From Prochlorococcus sp. AG-676-L21 (GTDB lineage: Bacteria > Cyanobacteriota > Cyanobacteriia > PCC-6307 > Cyanobiaceae), in assembly GCA_003210915.1 (NCBI GenBank), contig QCUA01000013.1, positions 1 through 38,910 of the forward strand: DNA of 38,910 bases, read 5' to 3'. A program made the position numbers and the translations under genes. A model generated the notes under the pieces. The model was not told the DNA's origin. It did no database searches and saw only the letters and a program-made list of their open reading frames with translations. This document shows positions 29,349 to 38,826 of this stretch, piece by piece. Numbering within the stretch: position 1 is the first letter of the stretch; every line of letters starts with the position of its first letter.

Positions 29349-32093
29349 TTAAATTTTAATTTGAGCATTCAACTGATTATTTTTTTCTAAATAATCTAAA
29401 ACTAACATAGCTTTATTAATAACTTCTTTAGGAACCCCGGCTAACTTAGCGGCTTCAATTCCATAACTTTTGTTCGCACCACCTTTTTCAATTTTATGAC
29501 AAAAAAATAGTTGATCTTTCTTCTGTTTTACTAATACCTGAAAATTTTCTATGTTTGTATTTGTATTTTTAAGATAATTTAGTTCATGATAATGAGTAGC
29601 AAAGATTGTATTACATACAATTTTTTTTGCAAGATATTCACTTACTGACCATGCTATGGATAGCCCATCAAAAGTAGAGGTCCCTCTTCCTATCTCATCA
29701 AGTAAGACAAGAGAGTTTGAAGTCGCTTGATTTAGTATTGATGCTGTCTCTGACATTTCTACCATGAATGTCGATTGTCCAGTTGATTGATCATCTATGG
29801 CTCCAATTCTTGTAAATATTCGATCTACAATTTGAATATCGGCTTTGCTTGCAGGGACGAAGCTTCCAATTTGAGCCAGAATTTGTATTAATCCTATTTG
29901 TCTAATAAAGCAACTCTTTCCACTTGCATTTGGACCAGTTAATATTATTAATTTTTGCTTATTATTAAACAAAATATCATTAGATATAAATTGTCTATTT
30001 GTTAATAGTTGTTCTACTATAGGATTCCTTCCTCCAATAATCTTTGTGCTTTGTTGGTCTTTTGAATTAGTAATGGGTGAAATAGTCGGTTTTATAAAAT
30101 TATTTTCTAATGATGTAATTGCTAAACCAAGTAATGCATCTATACAGGCAATAGCTTTTGCTACGGATCTAATCCTTTTTGTTTTGGAGGATACAAGATT
30201 TCTTACTTCGCAAAATAATTCATATTCTTTAGCAGCCGCGCGATTTTTGACTTGAAATATTTTACTTTCTCTATTCTTGATTTCTGTGGTTACATATCTT
30301 TCCTCATTAGTAAGAGTTTGCCTTTTAATCCAATGAGCAGGTGCTAAATTAACTTTAGATTTATTAATTGATATGTAATAACCAAAGTTTTTATGGAATT
30401 GAATTTTTAAATTTGATATTTTACTAATTTTTCTTTCTTTTAATTCCTCTTGATTCAACCAATCTGAGTAGTCATCTATTAAATTACGTAAGCCATCCAA
30501 CACATTATCAACCCCATCATGGATAATGCCTCCTTCACTAGTATTTAAAGGTGGATTTTCTACTAGCTTGAAGCTTATTAGATCGGCTAACTCTAAAAGC
30601 TCATTATCAATATTTTTTAATTGATTCGTCCAGGATGGGATTTCATACTTAAATAATTCAACAATCGACTTTAATCTAGGTAATTTTTTTAACCCCTCTG
30701 AGATTGCAATTAAATCTCTTGGACTGGCATGCCCCGCACATGCTCTCCCTGAAAGTCTCTCTAAATCGCCCATTGCTCTAAGTATATTTTGGGTGTCTGT
30801 CCGTAACTTTTTAGACTCTAAAAAGTTTGAAATAATATTTTGTCTTTTATTAATTTCATCAATATTTAATAATGGAGAGTCTATCCATCTTCTTAAACAT
30901 CTTGCACCCATACAGGTATATGTTCTATCAATACTCCACAGAAGTGAACCAGCATAATTATTTTCTCTTTGTGTATTTTTTATTTCTAAATTTTTTTGAG
31001 TTTGATAATCAATAATTAAATGATCTTTTGGAAATTGTATTTGTGGAAAATCTAAAGAAATTTTTAAAGAAGAATCGTTCTCTAAATTTGAAGGATTGAT
31101 TTTCTCTAAATAATTTAGTAAGCCACCAAGTGCTTTAGTCGCATTATTTAAATGCTTGAGTCCTAGGCCCTCTAAACTAAGAATTTGAAAATAATTTTTT
31201 ATAGTTGAACATGCTTCATTAATACTGAAAAAAGTTTCTTGGGTGACAGTATATGTAATTTGTTGATTTTGGTTTTCTAATAACTTTTTCTCTTCATTGC
31301 TTCCTATGATGATTTCTGATGTATCTAATTTAATAATTTCATCGAATAATTTAGAGATTGATTGACCCTCCATTGTTAATAATTCTCCTGTACTCACATC
31401 AGCTCTTGAAATACCCCATTCATATAAATCTTTTGAAATGTTTTCTGATAAGTGGATTGCAGTTATCCAATTATTTTTTTTTGCAACCAACATCCCTTCT
31501 TCAATTACAGTCCCTGGCGTAATTATTCTTGTTATTCCTCTTTTCAGTGGTGTTCCGTAATTTCCAGTACTTTTTTCTAACTGATCACATATAACTACTG
31601 AATGGTTTTTTTTAATTAATTCGGCGCAGTATCTCTCCATTGCATGATAAGGGACTCCTGCCATAGGAATTTTACCAATATCTTTACCCGCATCTTTGCT
31701 CGTTAAGGTTATTTCTAATAGGTTAGATATTAATACAGCATCTTCAAAAAAACATTCAAAAAAGTCACCTAATCTATATAACAACAATCTATTGCTGTTT
31801 TCTTCTTTTAATGTCACATAATGTTTGAGAATTGGAGTTAATTTTTGTTTTTCAACAGTTTTATAACTGTAAGATTTTTCATTAATGCAATCATTCTTTC
31901 TTTCTGAATTTGAATTATTTTTGAATTTGTTTATTAAATTAGTAGAATTTTTTCTTTGTCTGGGCCTTTTCTGCGACTCTTTTTTTAATTCTTCAGTAGA
32001 TAAATCTTCAGGAATTTGACTTGAGGTGTTTGGGCGTTTAACTTCATGATTAATTGCAAATAAATCCTTCTGAATTATCGTATCTTCTTCCAT
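29349..32093 (-). CDS. mutS: DNA mismatch repair protein MutS
   Basis: MutS recognises mismatches and short loops. The 914-aa protein has the mismatch-binding F111-x-E113 in [12 protein letters not shown], so it is of the MutS1 type. The ATPase has Walker A GPNASGKS near residue 718, [12 protein letters not shown] near 797, and FATHYHEL. About 80 residues precede the usual family start and form a Lys/Arg/Ser-rich, probably disordered extension ([14 protein letters not shown]). The gene diverges from psbZ across a 143-bp gap and converges on cobH. No mutL lies in the window. Confidence 0.96.
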   Translation of the reverse strand: MEEDTIIQKDLFAINHEVKRPNTSSQIPEDLSTEELKKESQKRPRQRKNSTNLINKFKNNSNSERKNDCINEKSYSYKTVEKQKLTPILKHYVTLKEENSNRLLLYRLGDFFECFFEDAVLISNLLEITLTSKDAGKDIGKIPMAGVPYHAMERYCAELIKKNHSVVICDQLEKSTGNYGTPLKRGITRIITPGTVIEEGMLVAKKNNWITAIHLSENISKDLYEWGISRADVSTGELLTMEGQSISKLFDEIIKLDTSEIIIGSNEEKKLLENQNQQITYTVTQETFFSINEACSTIKNYFQILSLEGLGLKHLNNATKALGGLLNYLEKINPSNLENDSSLKISLDFPQIQFPKDHLIIDYQTQKNLEIKNTQRENNYAGSLLWSIDRTYTCMGARCLRRWIDSPLLNIDEINKRQNIISNFLESKKLRTDTQNILRAMGDLERLSGRACAGHASPRDLIAISEGLKKLPRLKSIVELFKYEIPSWTNQLKNIDNELLELADLISFKLVENPPLNTSEGGIIHDGVDNVLDGLRNLIDDYSDWLNQEELKERKISKISNLKIQFHKNFGYYISINKSKVNLAPAHWIKRQTLTNEERYVTTEIKNRESKIFQVKNRAAAKEYELFCEVRNLVSSKTKRIRSVAKAIACIDALLGLAITSLENNFIKPTISPITNSKDQQSTKIIGGRNPIVEQLLTNRQFISNDILFNNKQKLIILTGPNASGKSCFIRQIGLIQILAQIGSFVPASKADIQIVDRIFTRIGAIDDQSTGQSTFMVEMSETASILNQATSNSLVLLDEIGRGTSTFDGLSIAWSVSEYLAKKIVCNTIFATHYHELNYLKNTNTNIENFQVLVKQKKDQLFFCHKIEKGGANKSYGIEAAKLAGVPKEVINKAMLVLDYLEKNNQLNAQIKI

Positions 32094-32187
32094 CTTTTTA
32101 TTATTTATAAATAGATATTAGGAACATATTTTAGTTTTGCATTTTAAAACTGACTAAAAGTATGTAAATTTTCTCCAAAAATATTCA

Positions 32188-32198
32188 TTTTCATGAGA
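32188..32198 (+). repeat. TTTTCATGAGA element, copy upstream of psbZ
   Basis: This 11-bp sequence lies 10 bp before the psbZ TATAAT box and recurs exactly at 32445-32455, upstream of ribH. It contains the TCATGA palindrome. A shared activator or operator site is possible. Confidence 0.35.
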
Positions 32199-32208
32199 TC
32201 ATTGTATA

Positions 32209-32214
32209 TATAAT
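32209..32214 (+). promoter_or_regulatory. -10 box of psbZ
   Basis: TATAAT with TGTA just upstream lies 22 bp before the psbZ ATG, in the gap divergent from mutS. A start near 32221 would leave a leader of about 16 nt. The 11-bp TTTTCATGAGA (32188-32198) sits about 10 bp upstream of the box. Confidence 0.5.
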
Positions 32215-32236
32215 CATTTAAAAATAAGTTTGAATC

Positions 32237-32434
32237 ATGCAGGCAGTTAATTTTTTCTTCGTAAATGCTCTTTTATTTGCTTCTCTTATCGCGGTAGTAG
32301 GAGTTCCTGTTTTATATGTAACACAACCTTCCACTGAAGAAGGGCAGGCTGAGAGTAGAAGAAAAATATATTCTATTGCTGCGGTATGGGTAGTTTTAGT
32401 TTTTGCTACAGGGATTGTTTCTGCCTTAGTTTGA
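32237..32434 (+). CDS. psbZ: Photosystem II protein PsbZ (Ycf9)
   Basis: PsbZ is a two-helix subunit at the edge of the photosystem II core, in the thylakoid membrane. The 65-aa protein has two hydrophobic helices (about 6-28 and 42-64) around a polar loop with SRRKIYS, and the diagnostic VVGVPVLYVTQP at the end of the first helix. Family length is about 62, so it is complete. It precedes ribH by 48 bp and has its own -10 box. Confidence 0.93.
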   Translation: MQAVNFFFVNALLFASLIAVVGVPVLYVTQPSTEEGQAESRRKIYSIAAVWVVLVFATGIVSALV

Positions 32435-32444
32435 ACTTAGTACC

Positions 32445-32455
32445 TTTTCATGAGA
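32445..32455 (+). repeat. TTTTCATGAGA element, copy upstream of ribH
   Basis: The second exact copy lies in the 48-bp psbZ-ribH gap, 7 bp before a TATATA sequence (32463-32468) that could be a -10 box for ribH. The similar distance to a -10-like sequence in both places is the reason for marking it. Confidence 0.35.
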
Positions 32456-32482
32456 GTGTAGATATATAGGCAATAAAATTTA

Positions 32483-32959
32483 ATGACAATCTTTGAAGGA
32501 TCTTTTACTAATGCTTCTACTTTAAAAGTAGGAATAGTTGTGGCAAGATTTAATGATTTAATTACTAATAAAATATTATCTGGGTGTCTTGATTGTCTTA
32601 AAAGACATGGTTTAGATACTTCAGAAACAAGTAAAGAACTTGATATTGTTTGGGTTCCAGGATCATTCGAATTGCCAATAGCAGCTAAAACACTCTTGAA
32701 AAAATCTAACTATGATGTTGTAATCGCTCTTGGAGCTGTTATTCGAGGAGAAACTTCTCATTATGATGTGGTTATTTCTGAGGCTAGCAAAGGAATTTCA
32801 CAAGTTTCATATGAAAATAATGTTCCAATTATTTTTGGCGTTTTAACTACTGATAGTATGCAGCAGGCTTTAGAAAGAGCTGGCATAAAAAACAATCTTG
32901 GTTGGAACTATGCTTTACAAGCAATTGAGATGGGTTCTTTAATCAAAAATTTAAATTAG
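32483..32959 (+). CDS. ribH: 6,7-dimethyl-8-ribityllumazine synthase
   Basis: RibH condenses the ribityl-aminouracil with dihydroxybutanone phosphate, the penultimate step to riboflavin. The 158-aa protein contains VPGSFELP, and [14 protein letters not shown] with catalytic H93 and phosphate-binding R88, then [16 protein letters not shown]. All are lumazine synthase signatures, and the length is normal. It follows psbZ on the same strand and could be read from its promoter or from a weak one at 32463-32468. Confidence 0.97.
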   Translation: MTIFEGSFTNASTLKVGIVVARFNDLITNKILSGCLDCLKRHGLDTSETSKELDIVWVPGSFELPIAAKTLLKKSNYDVVIALGAVIRGETSHYDVVISEASKGISQVSYENNVPIIFGVLTTDSMQQALERAGIKNNLGWNYALQAIEMGSLIKNLN

Positions 32960-33004
32960 TTTCAAAAAAAGTAAGGTTTTGTTCATTTCATTCCTTTTTT
33001 AAGA

Positions 33005-33010
33005 TAAAAT
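33005..33010 (+). promoter_or_regulatory. -10 box of the tRNA-Gly gene
   Basis: TAAAAT lies 11 bp before the tRNA 5' end, with a poor -35 match (TTCATT, 32982-32987) at a 17-bp spacer. The predicted start is a few bases before the mature tRNA. Confidence 0.4.
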
Positions 33011-33021
33011 GGAATAGTTAT

Positions 33022-33093
33022 GCGGATGTAGCTCAGTGGTAGAGCATCTCCTTGCCAAGGAGAATGTCGAGAGTTCGAATCTCTTCATCCGCT
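33022..33093 (+). tRNA. tRNA-Gly (anticodon GCC)
   Basis: A complete cloverleaf folds from these 72 nt. The acceptor stem is GCGGATG with CATCCGC, the D stem GCTC with GAGC, and the anticodon stem TCTCC with GGAGA around loop TTGCCAA, with GCC at 33054-33056. The T arm carries TTCGAAT. The discriminator base is T at 33093, as usual for bacterial tRNA-Gly, and CCA is not encoded. It decodes GGC and GGU. Confidence 0.97.
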
Positions 33094-33138
33094 TTTAATG
33101 TTTGTATCTTTTAGAGTATCTTTAACGTTAGTTTCGTA

Positions 33139-33570
33139 ATGACAAGATTAATTTCTATTGAGGATTTAAAGGGATTATTTACTAAACCTTATGGTACAAA
33201 TGCACCAAGTAAAGAAAGATGGGCTGAATTTTATAATGAGAATGTAATTTTTACAGACCCAACGCAGGAAACAGAGGGCTTAGATGCTTATGTCACAGCT
33301 CAAGAAAAGTTAGTTAAAAGATGTGATGATGTTTTTTTAGAAACTCATGCAATTTCCATAACAGGGGATTGTGGATTTGTTGAATGGACAATGGGTTTAA
33401 AAATTATGGGTAAAGAATTTATTTATCCTGGAACTACTCGTCTATTATTTGGTGAAAATGGATTAATAAAAGAGCATAGAGATTACTTTGATTTTTGCGG
33501 CCCAACTTTTGGACCAGTTCCTATTTTAGGACCTTTTATAAGATGGCTTTATAGTAAATTTGTTTCTTGA
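33139..33570 (+). CDS. NTF2-like/SnoaL-type fold protein of unknown function
   Basis: The 143-aa protein fits the NTF2-like cone fold: an N-terminal helix (WAEFYNENVIF), then TDPTQETEGLDAYV, the paired strands SITGDCGFVEWTMGLKIM, and GTTRLLFGENGLIKEHRDYFDF. This pattern is shared by SnoaL-like proteins and ketosteroid isomerases, but neither activity can be assigned. The tail GPFIRWLYSKF is amphipathic. No signal peptide is seen. It starts 45 bp after tRNA-Gly and converges on the GNAT gene. Confidence 0.75.
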   Translation: MTRLISIEDLKGLFTKPYGTNAPSKERWAEFYNENVIFTDPTQETEGLDAYVTAQEKLVKRCDDVFLETHAISITGDCGFVEWTMGLKIMGKEFIYPGTTRLLFGENGLIKEHRDYFDFCGPTFGPVPILGPFIRWLYSKFVS

Positions 33571-33592
33571 TTTACTTTCAATAGAAAATACT

Positions 33593-34048
33593 TCATAATT
33601 CATGAATTAATAAATTTTGAGTAGTAACTTCTTTAAAATCAAATTGAGAATAAAACAATTTTTTATTTGTCGTCATTAAATATAATTTCTTTGTATTTTT
33701 AATTTTTTTAGAAGATAAAAGATTTTTTACAATTAACGTGCCGAAACCTTTGCCTTGGTGATTTTGATCTATAACAATATCCCAAAGCACCCCGCGGTAA
33801 ATCCCATCGGTTAAAGCTCTACCAAAACCAACAATTTCTTTGCCAACCCAAAGACTTATTACGATATCACTGTTGGCAAGACATTTTTTTAGATCATTAA
33901 TTGTTCTATTTTTTGCCCAGACAGCATTGTTATCCAGTAATTTTTGTAGCTTAATTAATCCATTGGTCGGTTTAAAATGAGGACCTAATCCAAAAAACCT
34001 TAACCCTAAAGCTCCTTTGGCATGTTTGATTAGAGATATTTCTTTCAT
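33593..34048 (-). CDS. GNAT-family N-acetyltransferase, Ycf52/NSI-like
   Basis: The 151-aa protein has the GNAT acetyl-CoA loop QGKGFG (98-103) after the strand GVLWDIVIDQNH, and VGKEIVGFGRALTDGIYR before it. That block resembles the plastid Ycf52/NSI acetyltransferases and their cyanobacterial relatives, as I recall them. The substrate is unknown; protein or polyamine acetylation are possibilities. It diverges from secA across a 176-bp gap. Confidence 0.75.
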   Translation of the reverse strand: MKEISLIKHAKGALGLRFFGLGPHFKPTNGLIKLQKLLDNNAVWAKNRTINDLKKCLANSDIVISLWVGKEIVGFGRALTDGIYRGVLWDIVIDQNHQGKGFGTLIVKNLLSSKKIKNTKKLYLMTTNKKLFYSQFDFKEVTTQNLLIHEL

Positions 34049-34118
34049 TTATTAAAAAGATTTTTGAACAGTGATGTCAGTTAGGTTATTTTTCTGACTT
34101 CAATCTAAATACCTTAAT

Positions 34119-34143
34119 CTATTTCTTTTTAAAAAATAAATAG
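34119..34143. promoter_or_regulatory. AT-rich dyad in the GNAT-secA divergent gap
   Basis: CTATTT (34119-34124) and AAATAG (34138-34143) flank T and A runs; 11 of 12 positions are symmetrical around 34131. It could be a regulator site for either gene. In such AT-rich DNA chance is likely. Confidence 0.2.
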
Positions 34144-34180
34144 ATATACGATTTACTCATTTAGTTGTAACGCACTAATT

Positions 34181-34186
34181 TATAAT
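34181..34186 (+). promoter_or_regulatory. -10 box of secA
   Basis: TATAAT lies 38 bp before the secA ATG. No good -35 box is seen at the normal distance. The start would fall near 34193. Confidence 0.45.
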
Positions 34187-34210
34187 GATTGTAATAGGAT
34201 AAATTTTTTA

Positions 34211-34215
34211 GAGGA
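34211..34215 (+). promoter_or_regulatory. Shine-Dalgarno site of secA
   Basis: GAGGA ends 9 bp before the ATG at 34225. It is one of the few clear ribosome binding sites in the window, where most genes lack one, and it supports this secA start. Confidence 0.6.
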
Positions 34216-34224
34216 AAAACAATT

Positions 34225-37056
34225 ATGCTCAAACTTTTGTTGGGAGACCCGAATACACGAAAGTTAAAGAGATATCAACCAATAGTTGAAGAAATAAACT
34301 TATTAGAAGAAGAAGTATCCATATTAACTGATGATGAATTGAGGAACGAGACTCAAAATCTTAAAGCAAATATTTCATTAGAGTTAAACATTAAAAAACA
34401 AAAAGAACTATTAGAAGAAATATTACCAAAAGCTTTTGCAATCGTCAGAGAAGCAAGTAAAAGAGTTTTAGAAATGCGTCATTTTGATGTGCAATTAATT
34501 GGTGGGATGGTTCTCCATGAAGGACAAATTGCTGAGATGAAAACTGGAGAAGGTAAAACTCTCGTTGCAACGCTACCTTGTTATCTAAATGCTTTAACTG
34601 GCAAAGGTGTTCATGTTGTCACTGTTAACGATTACTTAGCTCGAAGAGATGCTGAGTGGATGGGACAAGTGCATCGTTTTTTGGGTTTATCAGTTGGTCT
34701 AATTCAGCAAGATATGAGTCCTTCTGAGAGGAAAAAAAACTATGCATGTGATATTACCTATGCCACTAATTCTGAATTAGGATTTGATTATTTAAGAGAT
34801 AACATGGCTACTGATATCGAAGAAGTAGTTCAAAGAAAATTCAATTATTGCGTTATAGATGAAGTAGATTCAATTTTAATTGATGAAGCAAGAACTCCTC
34901 TAATAATTTCTGGTCAAATTGAAAGGCCACAAGAAAAATATCAAAAAGCGGCAGAATTATCATTGTCTCTCATTAAGGCGAAAGAGTTGAGTAAAGATGG
35001 AATTGATCCAGAGGGTGATTATGAAGTTGACGAAAAACAACGTAGTTGTATATTAACTGATCAAGGATTTGCTAAATGTGAAGAGGCCTTGAAGGTTAAT
35101 GATTTATACGATCCTAAAGACCCGTGGGCTCATTACATTACTAATGCTTTAAAAGCTAAAGAATTATTCGTTAAAGATGTAAATTACATCATTAAAAAAG
35201 ATGAAGCAGTAATAGTTGATGAATTTACTGGAAGGGTTATGCCTGGAAGAAGATGGAGTGATGGACAACATCAGGCAATCGAAGCAAAAGAAGGTCTTAA
35301 AATTCAACCTGAGACCCAAACATTAGCATCTATAACGTATCAGAACTTTTTCCTTTTATATCCAGGATTAGCTGGCATGACAGGAACTGCCAAGACCGAA
35401 GAGGTGGAATTTGAAAAAACATATAAATTAGAGTCAACAGTTGTTCCAACTAATCAGATAAGGAAGAGGCAAGATTGGGCTGATCAAGTGTTTAAAACAG
35501 AGCTCGGAAAATGGAAAGCGGTCGCTAATGAGACAGCAGAAATACATAGGGACGGTAGACCTGTTTTAGTAGGTACAACAAGTGTCGAAAAAAGTGAGTT
35601 ATTAAGTACACTTCTTTTCGAGCAGCAAATCCCTCATAATTTGCTAAACGCAAAACCAGAGAATGTAGAACGCGAGGCAGAAATCGTAGCTCAGGCTGGA
35701 AGATCAGGCGCCGTCACTATCGCAACAAATATGGCGGGAAGAGGGACTGATATTATTCTTGGTGGTAATAGCGACTATATGGCAAGGCTAAAATTAAAAG
35801 AGACTTTAATGCCCTTACTCGTTAAGCCAGATAATGAGCATAAACCGCCAATACCTCAACAAAGAAATTCAAAATCTGGGGGAGGATTTTCTGCAAATGT
35901 TTATTCAATTGCAAATAAAAATACTAAAAGTGGTGTAGACAGTCTTTTCCCATGTCAGTTAGGTGAAGATATTAAAAGAAAACTATCTTTATTATCCAAT
36001 GAACTTGTAAAAAATTGGGGAGATAGAACCTTAACTATTCTGGAATTAGACGATAAAATCGCTACTGCTGCTGAAAAAGCTCCAACTGAAGATAAACTAA
36101 TACAATCTTTGAGAGAATCTTTATCAGAGGTGAAAAATGAATATGAAAAGGTATTAATTCATGAAGAAGAAAATGTTAGGAATGCTGGAGGTCTTCATGT
36201 TATTGGAACTGAAAGGCATGAGTCAAGAAGAGTTGATAATCAACTTAGAGGAAGAGCAGGTAGACAAGGAGATCTTGGAAGTACCAGATTCTTTTTATCT
36301 TTGGAAGATAATCTATTAAGGATATTTGGAGGAGATAGGGTAGCAAACTTAATGAACGCTTTTAGGGTAGATGAAGATATGCCTATCGAATCAGGAATGC
36401 TTACTAGATCTTTAGAAAGTGCACAGAAGAAAGTTGAGACTTATTATTATGACATCAGAAAACAAGTTTTTGAATATGATGAGGTGATGAATAATCAAAG
36501 AAAAGCTGTTTATAATGAGAGATTAAGAGTTCTCAAAGGGAATGATTTGAAGAAACAAGTCATAGGATATGGAGAAAGAACAATGGAAGAAATTGTAGAA
36601 GCTTATATTAATCCTGATTTACCTCCAGAAGAATGGGACATTGATCAATTGATCTCTAAAGTAAAAGAATTCATTTATTTATTAAATGATCTTAAATCAG
36701 AAGATGTTAGTGTCTTATCTATTGAAGAATTAAAAAATTATCTTCAAGAGCAATTACGTATTGCATATGATTTGAAGGAAGCGCAAATAGAGAAATTTCG
36801 TCCAGGTTTAATGAGGGAAGCTGAAAGGTTTTTTATACTTCAACAAATTGATAATTTATGGAGAGAACATCTTCAATCGATGGATTCTTTAAGAGAATCT
36901 GTAGGATTAAGAGGTTATGGTCAAAAGGACCCCTTGATTGAATATAAAAACGAAGGTTATGATATGTTTCTTGAAATGATGACTAATATGAGAAGAAATG
37001 TCATTTATTCAATGTTTATGTTTCAACCGAAAAGTGAAAAAGAAACTAATAATTAA
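34225..37056 (+). CDS. secA: Preprotein translocase ATPase SecA
   Basis: SecA drives proteins through SecYEG into or across the plasma or thylakoid membrane. The 943-aa protein has Walker A MKTGEGKT (105-112), the [12 protein letters not shown]alker B region, [14 protein letters not shown] and [11 protein letters not shown]. Between GGN (513) and [10 protein letters not shown] (654) lie about 140 residues, against about 45 in E. coli; the extra block includes [15 protein letters not shown] and resembles that of plastid SecA1. The C-terminal SEC-C zinc motif is absent, ending [11 protein letters not shown]. Its stop is 7 bp from that of convergent cysE. Confidence 0.98.
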   Translation: MLKLLLGDPNTRKLKRYQPIVEEINLLEEEVSILTDDELRNETQNLKANISLELNIKKQKELLEEILPKAFAIVREASKRVLEMRHFDVQLIGGMVLHEGQIAEMKTGEGKTLVATLPCYLNALTGKGVHVVTVNDYLARRDAEWMGQVHRFLGLSVGLIQQDMSPSERKKNYACDITYATNSELGFDYLRDNMATDIEEVVQRKFNYCVIDEVDSILIDEARTPLIISGQIERPQEKYQKAAELSLSLIKAKELSKDGIDPEGDYEVDEKQRSCILTDQGFAKCEEALKVNDLYDPKDPWAHYITNALKAKELFVKDVNYIIKKDEAVIVDEFTGRVMPGRRWSDGQHQAIEAKEGLKIQPETQTLASITYQNFFLLYPGLAGMTGTAKTEEVEFEKTYKLESTVVPTNQIRKRQDWADQVFKTELGKWKAVANETAEIHRDGRPVLVGTTSVEKSELLSTLLFEQQIPHNLLNAKPENVEREAEIVAQAGRSGAVTIATNMAGRGTDIILGGNSDYMARLKLKETLMPLLVKPDNEHKPPIPQQRNSKSGGGFSANVYSIANKNTKSGVDSLFPCQLGEDIKRKLSLLSNELVKNWGDRTLTILELDDKIATAAEKAPTEDKLIQSLRESLSEVKNEYEKVLIHEEENVRNAGGLHVIGTERHESRRVDNQLRGRAGRQGDLGSTRFFLSLEDNLLRIFGGDRVANLMNAFRVDEDMPIESGMLTRSLESAQKKVETYYYDIRKQVFEYDEVMNNQRKAVYNERLRVLKGNDLKKQVIGYGERTMEEIVEAYINPDLPPEEWDIDQLISKVKEFIYLLNDLKSEDVSVLSIEELKNYLQEQLRIAYDLKEAQIEKFRPGLMREAERFFILQQIDNLWREHLQSMDSLRESVGLRGYGQKDPLIEYKNEGYDMFLEMMTNMRRNVIYSMFMFQPKSEKETNN

Positions 37057-37063
37057 TTCGAAA

Positions 37064-37798
37064 TTAATCATCTCCTAAGAATTCTATTATTTCTTTGTCT
37101 TTTAGATTTTGTGCATTGCCAACTTTAGAATTATCAATAGATTCTGAATTTACCAAACATTGAAGGGTGTTTTGTAGTTTAAGGATTTGATTTTCAAGCT
37201 GATCTATTCTATCCATTAAATTTTTAATTACATTAGCTTCAGCATCTGGTAAAGCAGAGTGTGCTAAAGGATTAACTTTTACACCACTTTGATGAACTAC
37301 TCTTCCAGGTATTCCAACAACAGTACTATTTTCTTCGACATTACGAACAACGACTGATCCTGCTCCAATTCTAGTATTTGGTCCAATTATTATTGAACCA
37401 AGAACTTTTGCTCCTGCACCTACTACAACATTCTCCATTAATGTTGGATGCCTTTTGCCATGACTTTTACCAGTACCTCCTAATGTCACTCCTTGATAAA
37501 GTAAGCAGTTATTACCAATTTCAGCTGTTTCGCCGATGACAACACCCATGCCATGATCTATAAACACTTTTTTCCCGATTTTGGCACCTGGATGTATTTC
37601 TATTCCTGTGAATAATCTATTTAAATGACTTAATAATCTCGGAATTAAAGGTAATTTTAAAAGCCATAATTTATGGGTTAATCTATGAACGATAATTGAT
37701 TGGAAACCAGGATAGCAAAGAAAAATTTCTAAAACTCCTCTCGCTGCGGGATCTCTCTCTTTTATGATCTCAATATCTGACTTGAAAGTTCTTAGCAT
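37064..37798 (-). CDS. cysE: Serine O-acetyltransferase
   Basis: CysE makes O-acetylserine, the carbon skeleton for cysteine. The 244-aa protein begins with a helical domain (SDIEIIKERDPAARGVLEI) followed by left-handed beta-helix hexapeptide repeats: HPGAKIGKKVFIDHGMGVVI, TAEIGNNCLLYQGVTLGG, VVVGAGAKVLGSI. The conserved active-site DHGMGVVIGETA and GKRHPT loop are present. Residues after about 190 form a helical tail (IKNLMDRIDQLENQILKLQ) of coiled-coil character. It starts 6 bp after the GntR regulator gene, so they are very likely co-transcribed. Confidence 0.96.
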   Translation of the reverse strand: MLRTFKSDIEIIKERDPAARGVLEIFLCYPGFQSIIVHRLTHKLWLLKLPLIPRLLSHLNRLFTGIEIHPGAKIGKKVFIDHGMGVVIGETAEIGNNCLLYQGVTLGGTGKSHGKRHPTLMENVVVGAGAKVLGSIIIGPNTRIGAGSVVVRNVEENSTVVGIPGRVVHQSGVKVNPLAHSALPDAEANVIKNLMDRIDQLENQILKLQNTLQCLVNSESIDNSKVGNAQNLKDKEIIEFLGDD

Positions 37799-37804
37799 GT
37801 TGAA

Positions 37805-38791
37805 TTAATTAATAACTCCTATCTCTGTTTTTAAATGATTTATAGTTTTTATGCTTAAATAATTTTTTGCACATATAATTTGTGGTATTCTCATTAATTG
37901 CGAACGATTTTTTAACAGAGTATTTTCAATAACGGATAAACTAGGCCCATCGCAGACTATATAATTGGAAGCTTTTAAAAGGGCTAATAATCTACTACTG
38001 TTATCCGAAATGGTATTCATGAGTACTATATCACTTCCTCTCATGCTATGTATGATAATTTCCGCGGCCCTTAATAGCCCAGGACTGATGCTTACAATAC
38101 CTACACAACTCCCAAGTTTTAATTCTTTGATTATTTTTAATTCTTTCTGAAAGTCGCTCAAATCAACTGCAATAGCTCTAACTCTATATTTTGTTGCTAA
38201 TTTTTCTAAGGGTTGTAAAAAATATCTACTTGTGACAATTGTCCCATGATTGGAGTTGCAAAGAACTTTTTCCAATTCTTCCATAGGGACAACCTCTACT
38301 GGGACGTTGATGTTGGGAGAGAGGTCTTCTGCAATTAACATAGAGGCACCTATATCTTCCCGAGGGGTACTAACTATTATTCTTGATCCACATTTAATAC
38401 GCCAATCAATTTCATTAGTCAAAAGATTTCTTGTTTCTTGAAGAGTGCATCCAAGTTTGATTAAATTATCTATTGCTTTTTTTGTCTCTAGATCAGGAGT
38501 TGAATTTCTATTGTTTTTTGAATTAAAAGATTTTTTAAAATCTTCTTTTTTAATATTATCTCTTACATAAATCCCTGATCCAGCTATCGCTTCAACAACT
38601 CCGTCCATTTCGAGTTGTCTGTAAACTTTACTTATAGTATTGCGATGCAATCCTGTTTGCATAGCTAATTGTCTAGTACTAGGTAAGCGATGGCCTGGAG
38701 GGTAATATCTAGCTGCGATCGCAAAGCAAATTTGATTATATAACTGTGTAGAGGCCGGAATATCAATTTCTTGTTGAATATGAAATCTCAC
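37805..38791 (-). CDS. GntR-family transcriptional regulator
   Basis: The 328-aa protein has an N-terminal GntR winged helix (about 10-76): ASTQLYNQICFAIAARYYPP, LPSTRQLAMQTGLHRNTISK and the wing VVEAIAGSGIYV. The following region (about 100-328) has IIVSTPREDIGASMLIAE and later VGIVSISPGLLRAAEII. I recognise no PLP aminotransferase domain (MocR) and no clear FadR or UTRA domain, so the effector is unknown. It is followed 6 bp later by cysE, which suggests but does not prove a link to cysteine or sulfur. A TGTATACA palindrome 27 bp upstream may be its own operator. Confidence 0.85.
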   Translation of the reverse strand: MRFHIQQEIDIPASTQLYNQICFAIAARYYPPGHRLPSTRQLAMQTGLHRNTISKVYRQLEMDGVVEAIAGSGIYVRDNIKKEDFKKSFNSKNNRNSTPDLETKKAIDNLIKLGCTLQETRNLLTNEIDWRIKCGSRIIVSTPREDIGASMLIAEDLSPNINVPVEVVPMEELEKVLCNSNHGTIVTSRYFLQPLEKLATKYRVRAIAVDLSDFQKELKIIKELKLGSCVGIVSISPGLLRAAEIIIHSMRGSDIVLMNTISDNSSRLLALLKASNYIVCDGPSLSVIENTLLKNRSQLMRIPQIICAKNYLSIKTINHLKTEIGVIN

Positions 38792-38818
38792 TTTAGAAAA
38801 AACCTAATTAATTTCTTG

Positions 38819-38826
38819 TGTATACA
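38819..38826. promoter_or_regulatory. GT-AT-AC palindrome, candidate GntR operator
   Basis: TGTATACA is a perfect palindrome matching the GT(N)nAC core common to GntR-family operators. It lies 27 bp before the regulator start and just downstream of a TAAAAT -10-like box on the minus strand (38835-38840), so it would cover the predicted transcription start, as expected for autorepression. Confidence 0.4.

Noticed and set aside
33596..33609. Perfect 14-bp palindrome TAATTCATGAATTA near the end of the GNAT gene
   Set aside because: It is fully inside coding sequence (codons for LIHEL before the stop) and is explained by codon content; no independent sign of function.
34076..34098. GTCAG...CTGAC inverted repeat in the GNAT-secA gap
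   Set aside because: Only 5 bp per arm with a 13-nt loop; expected often by chance.
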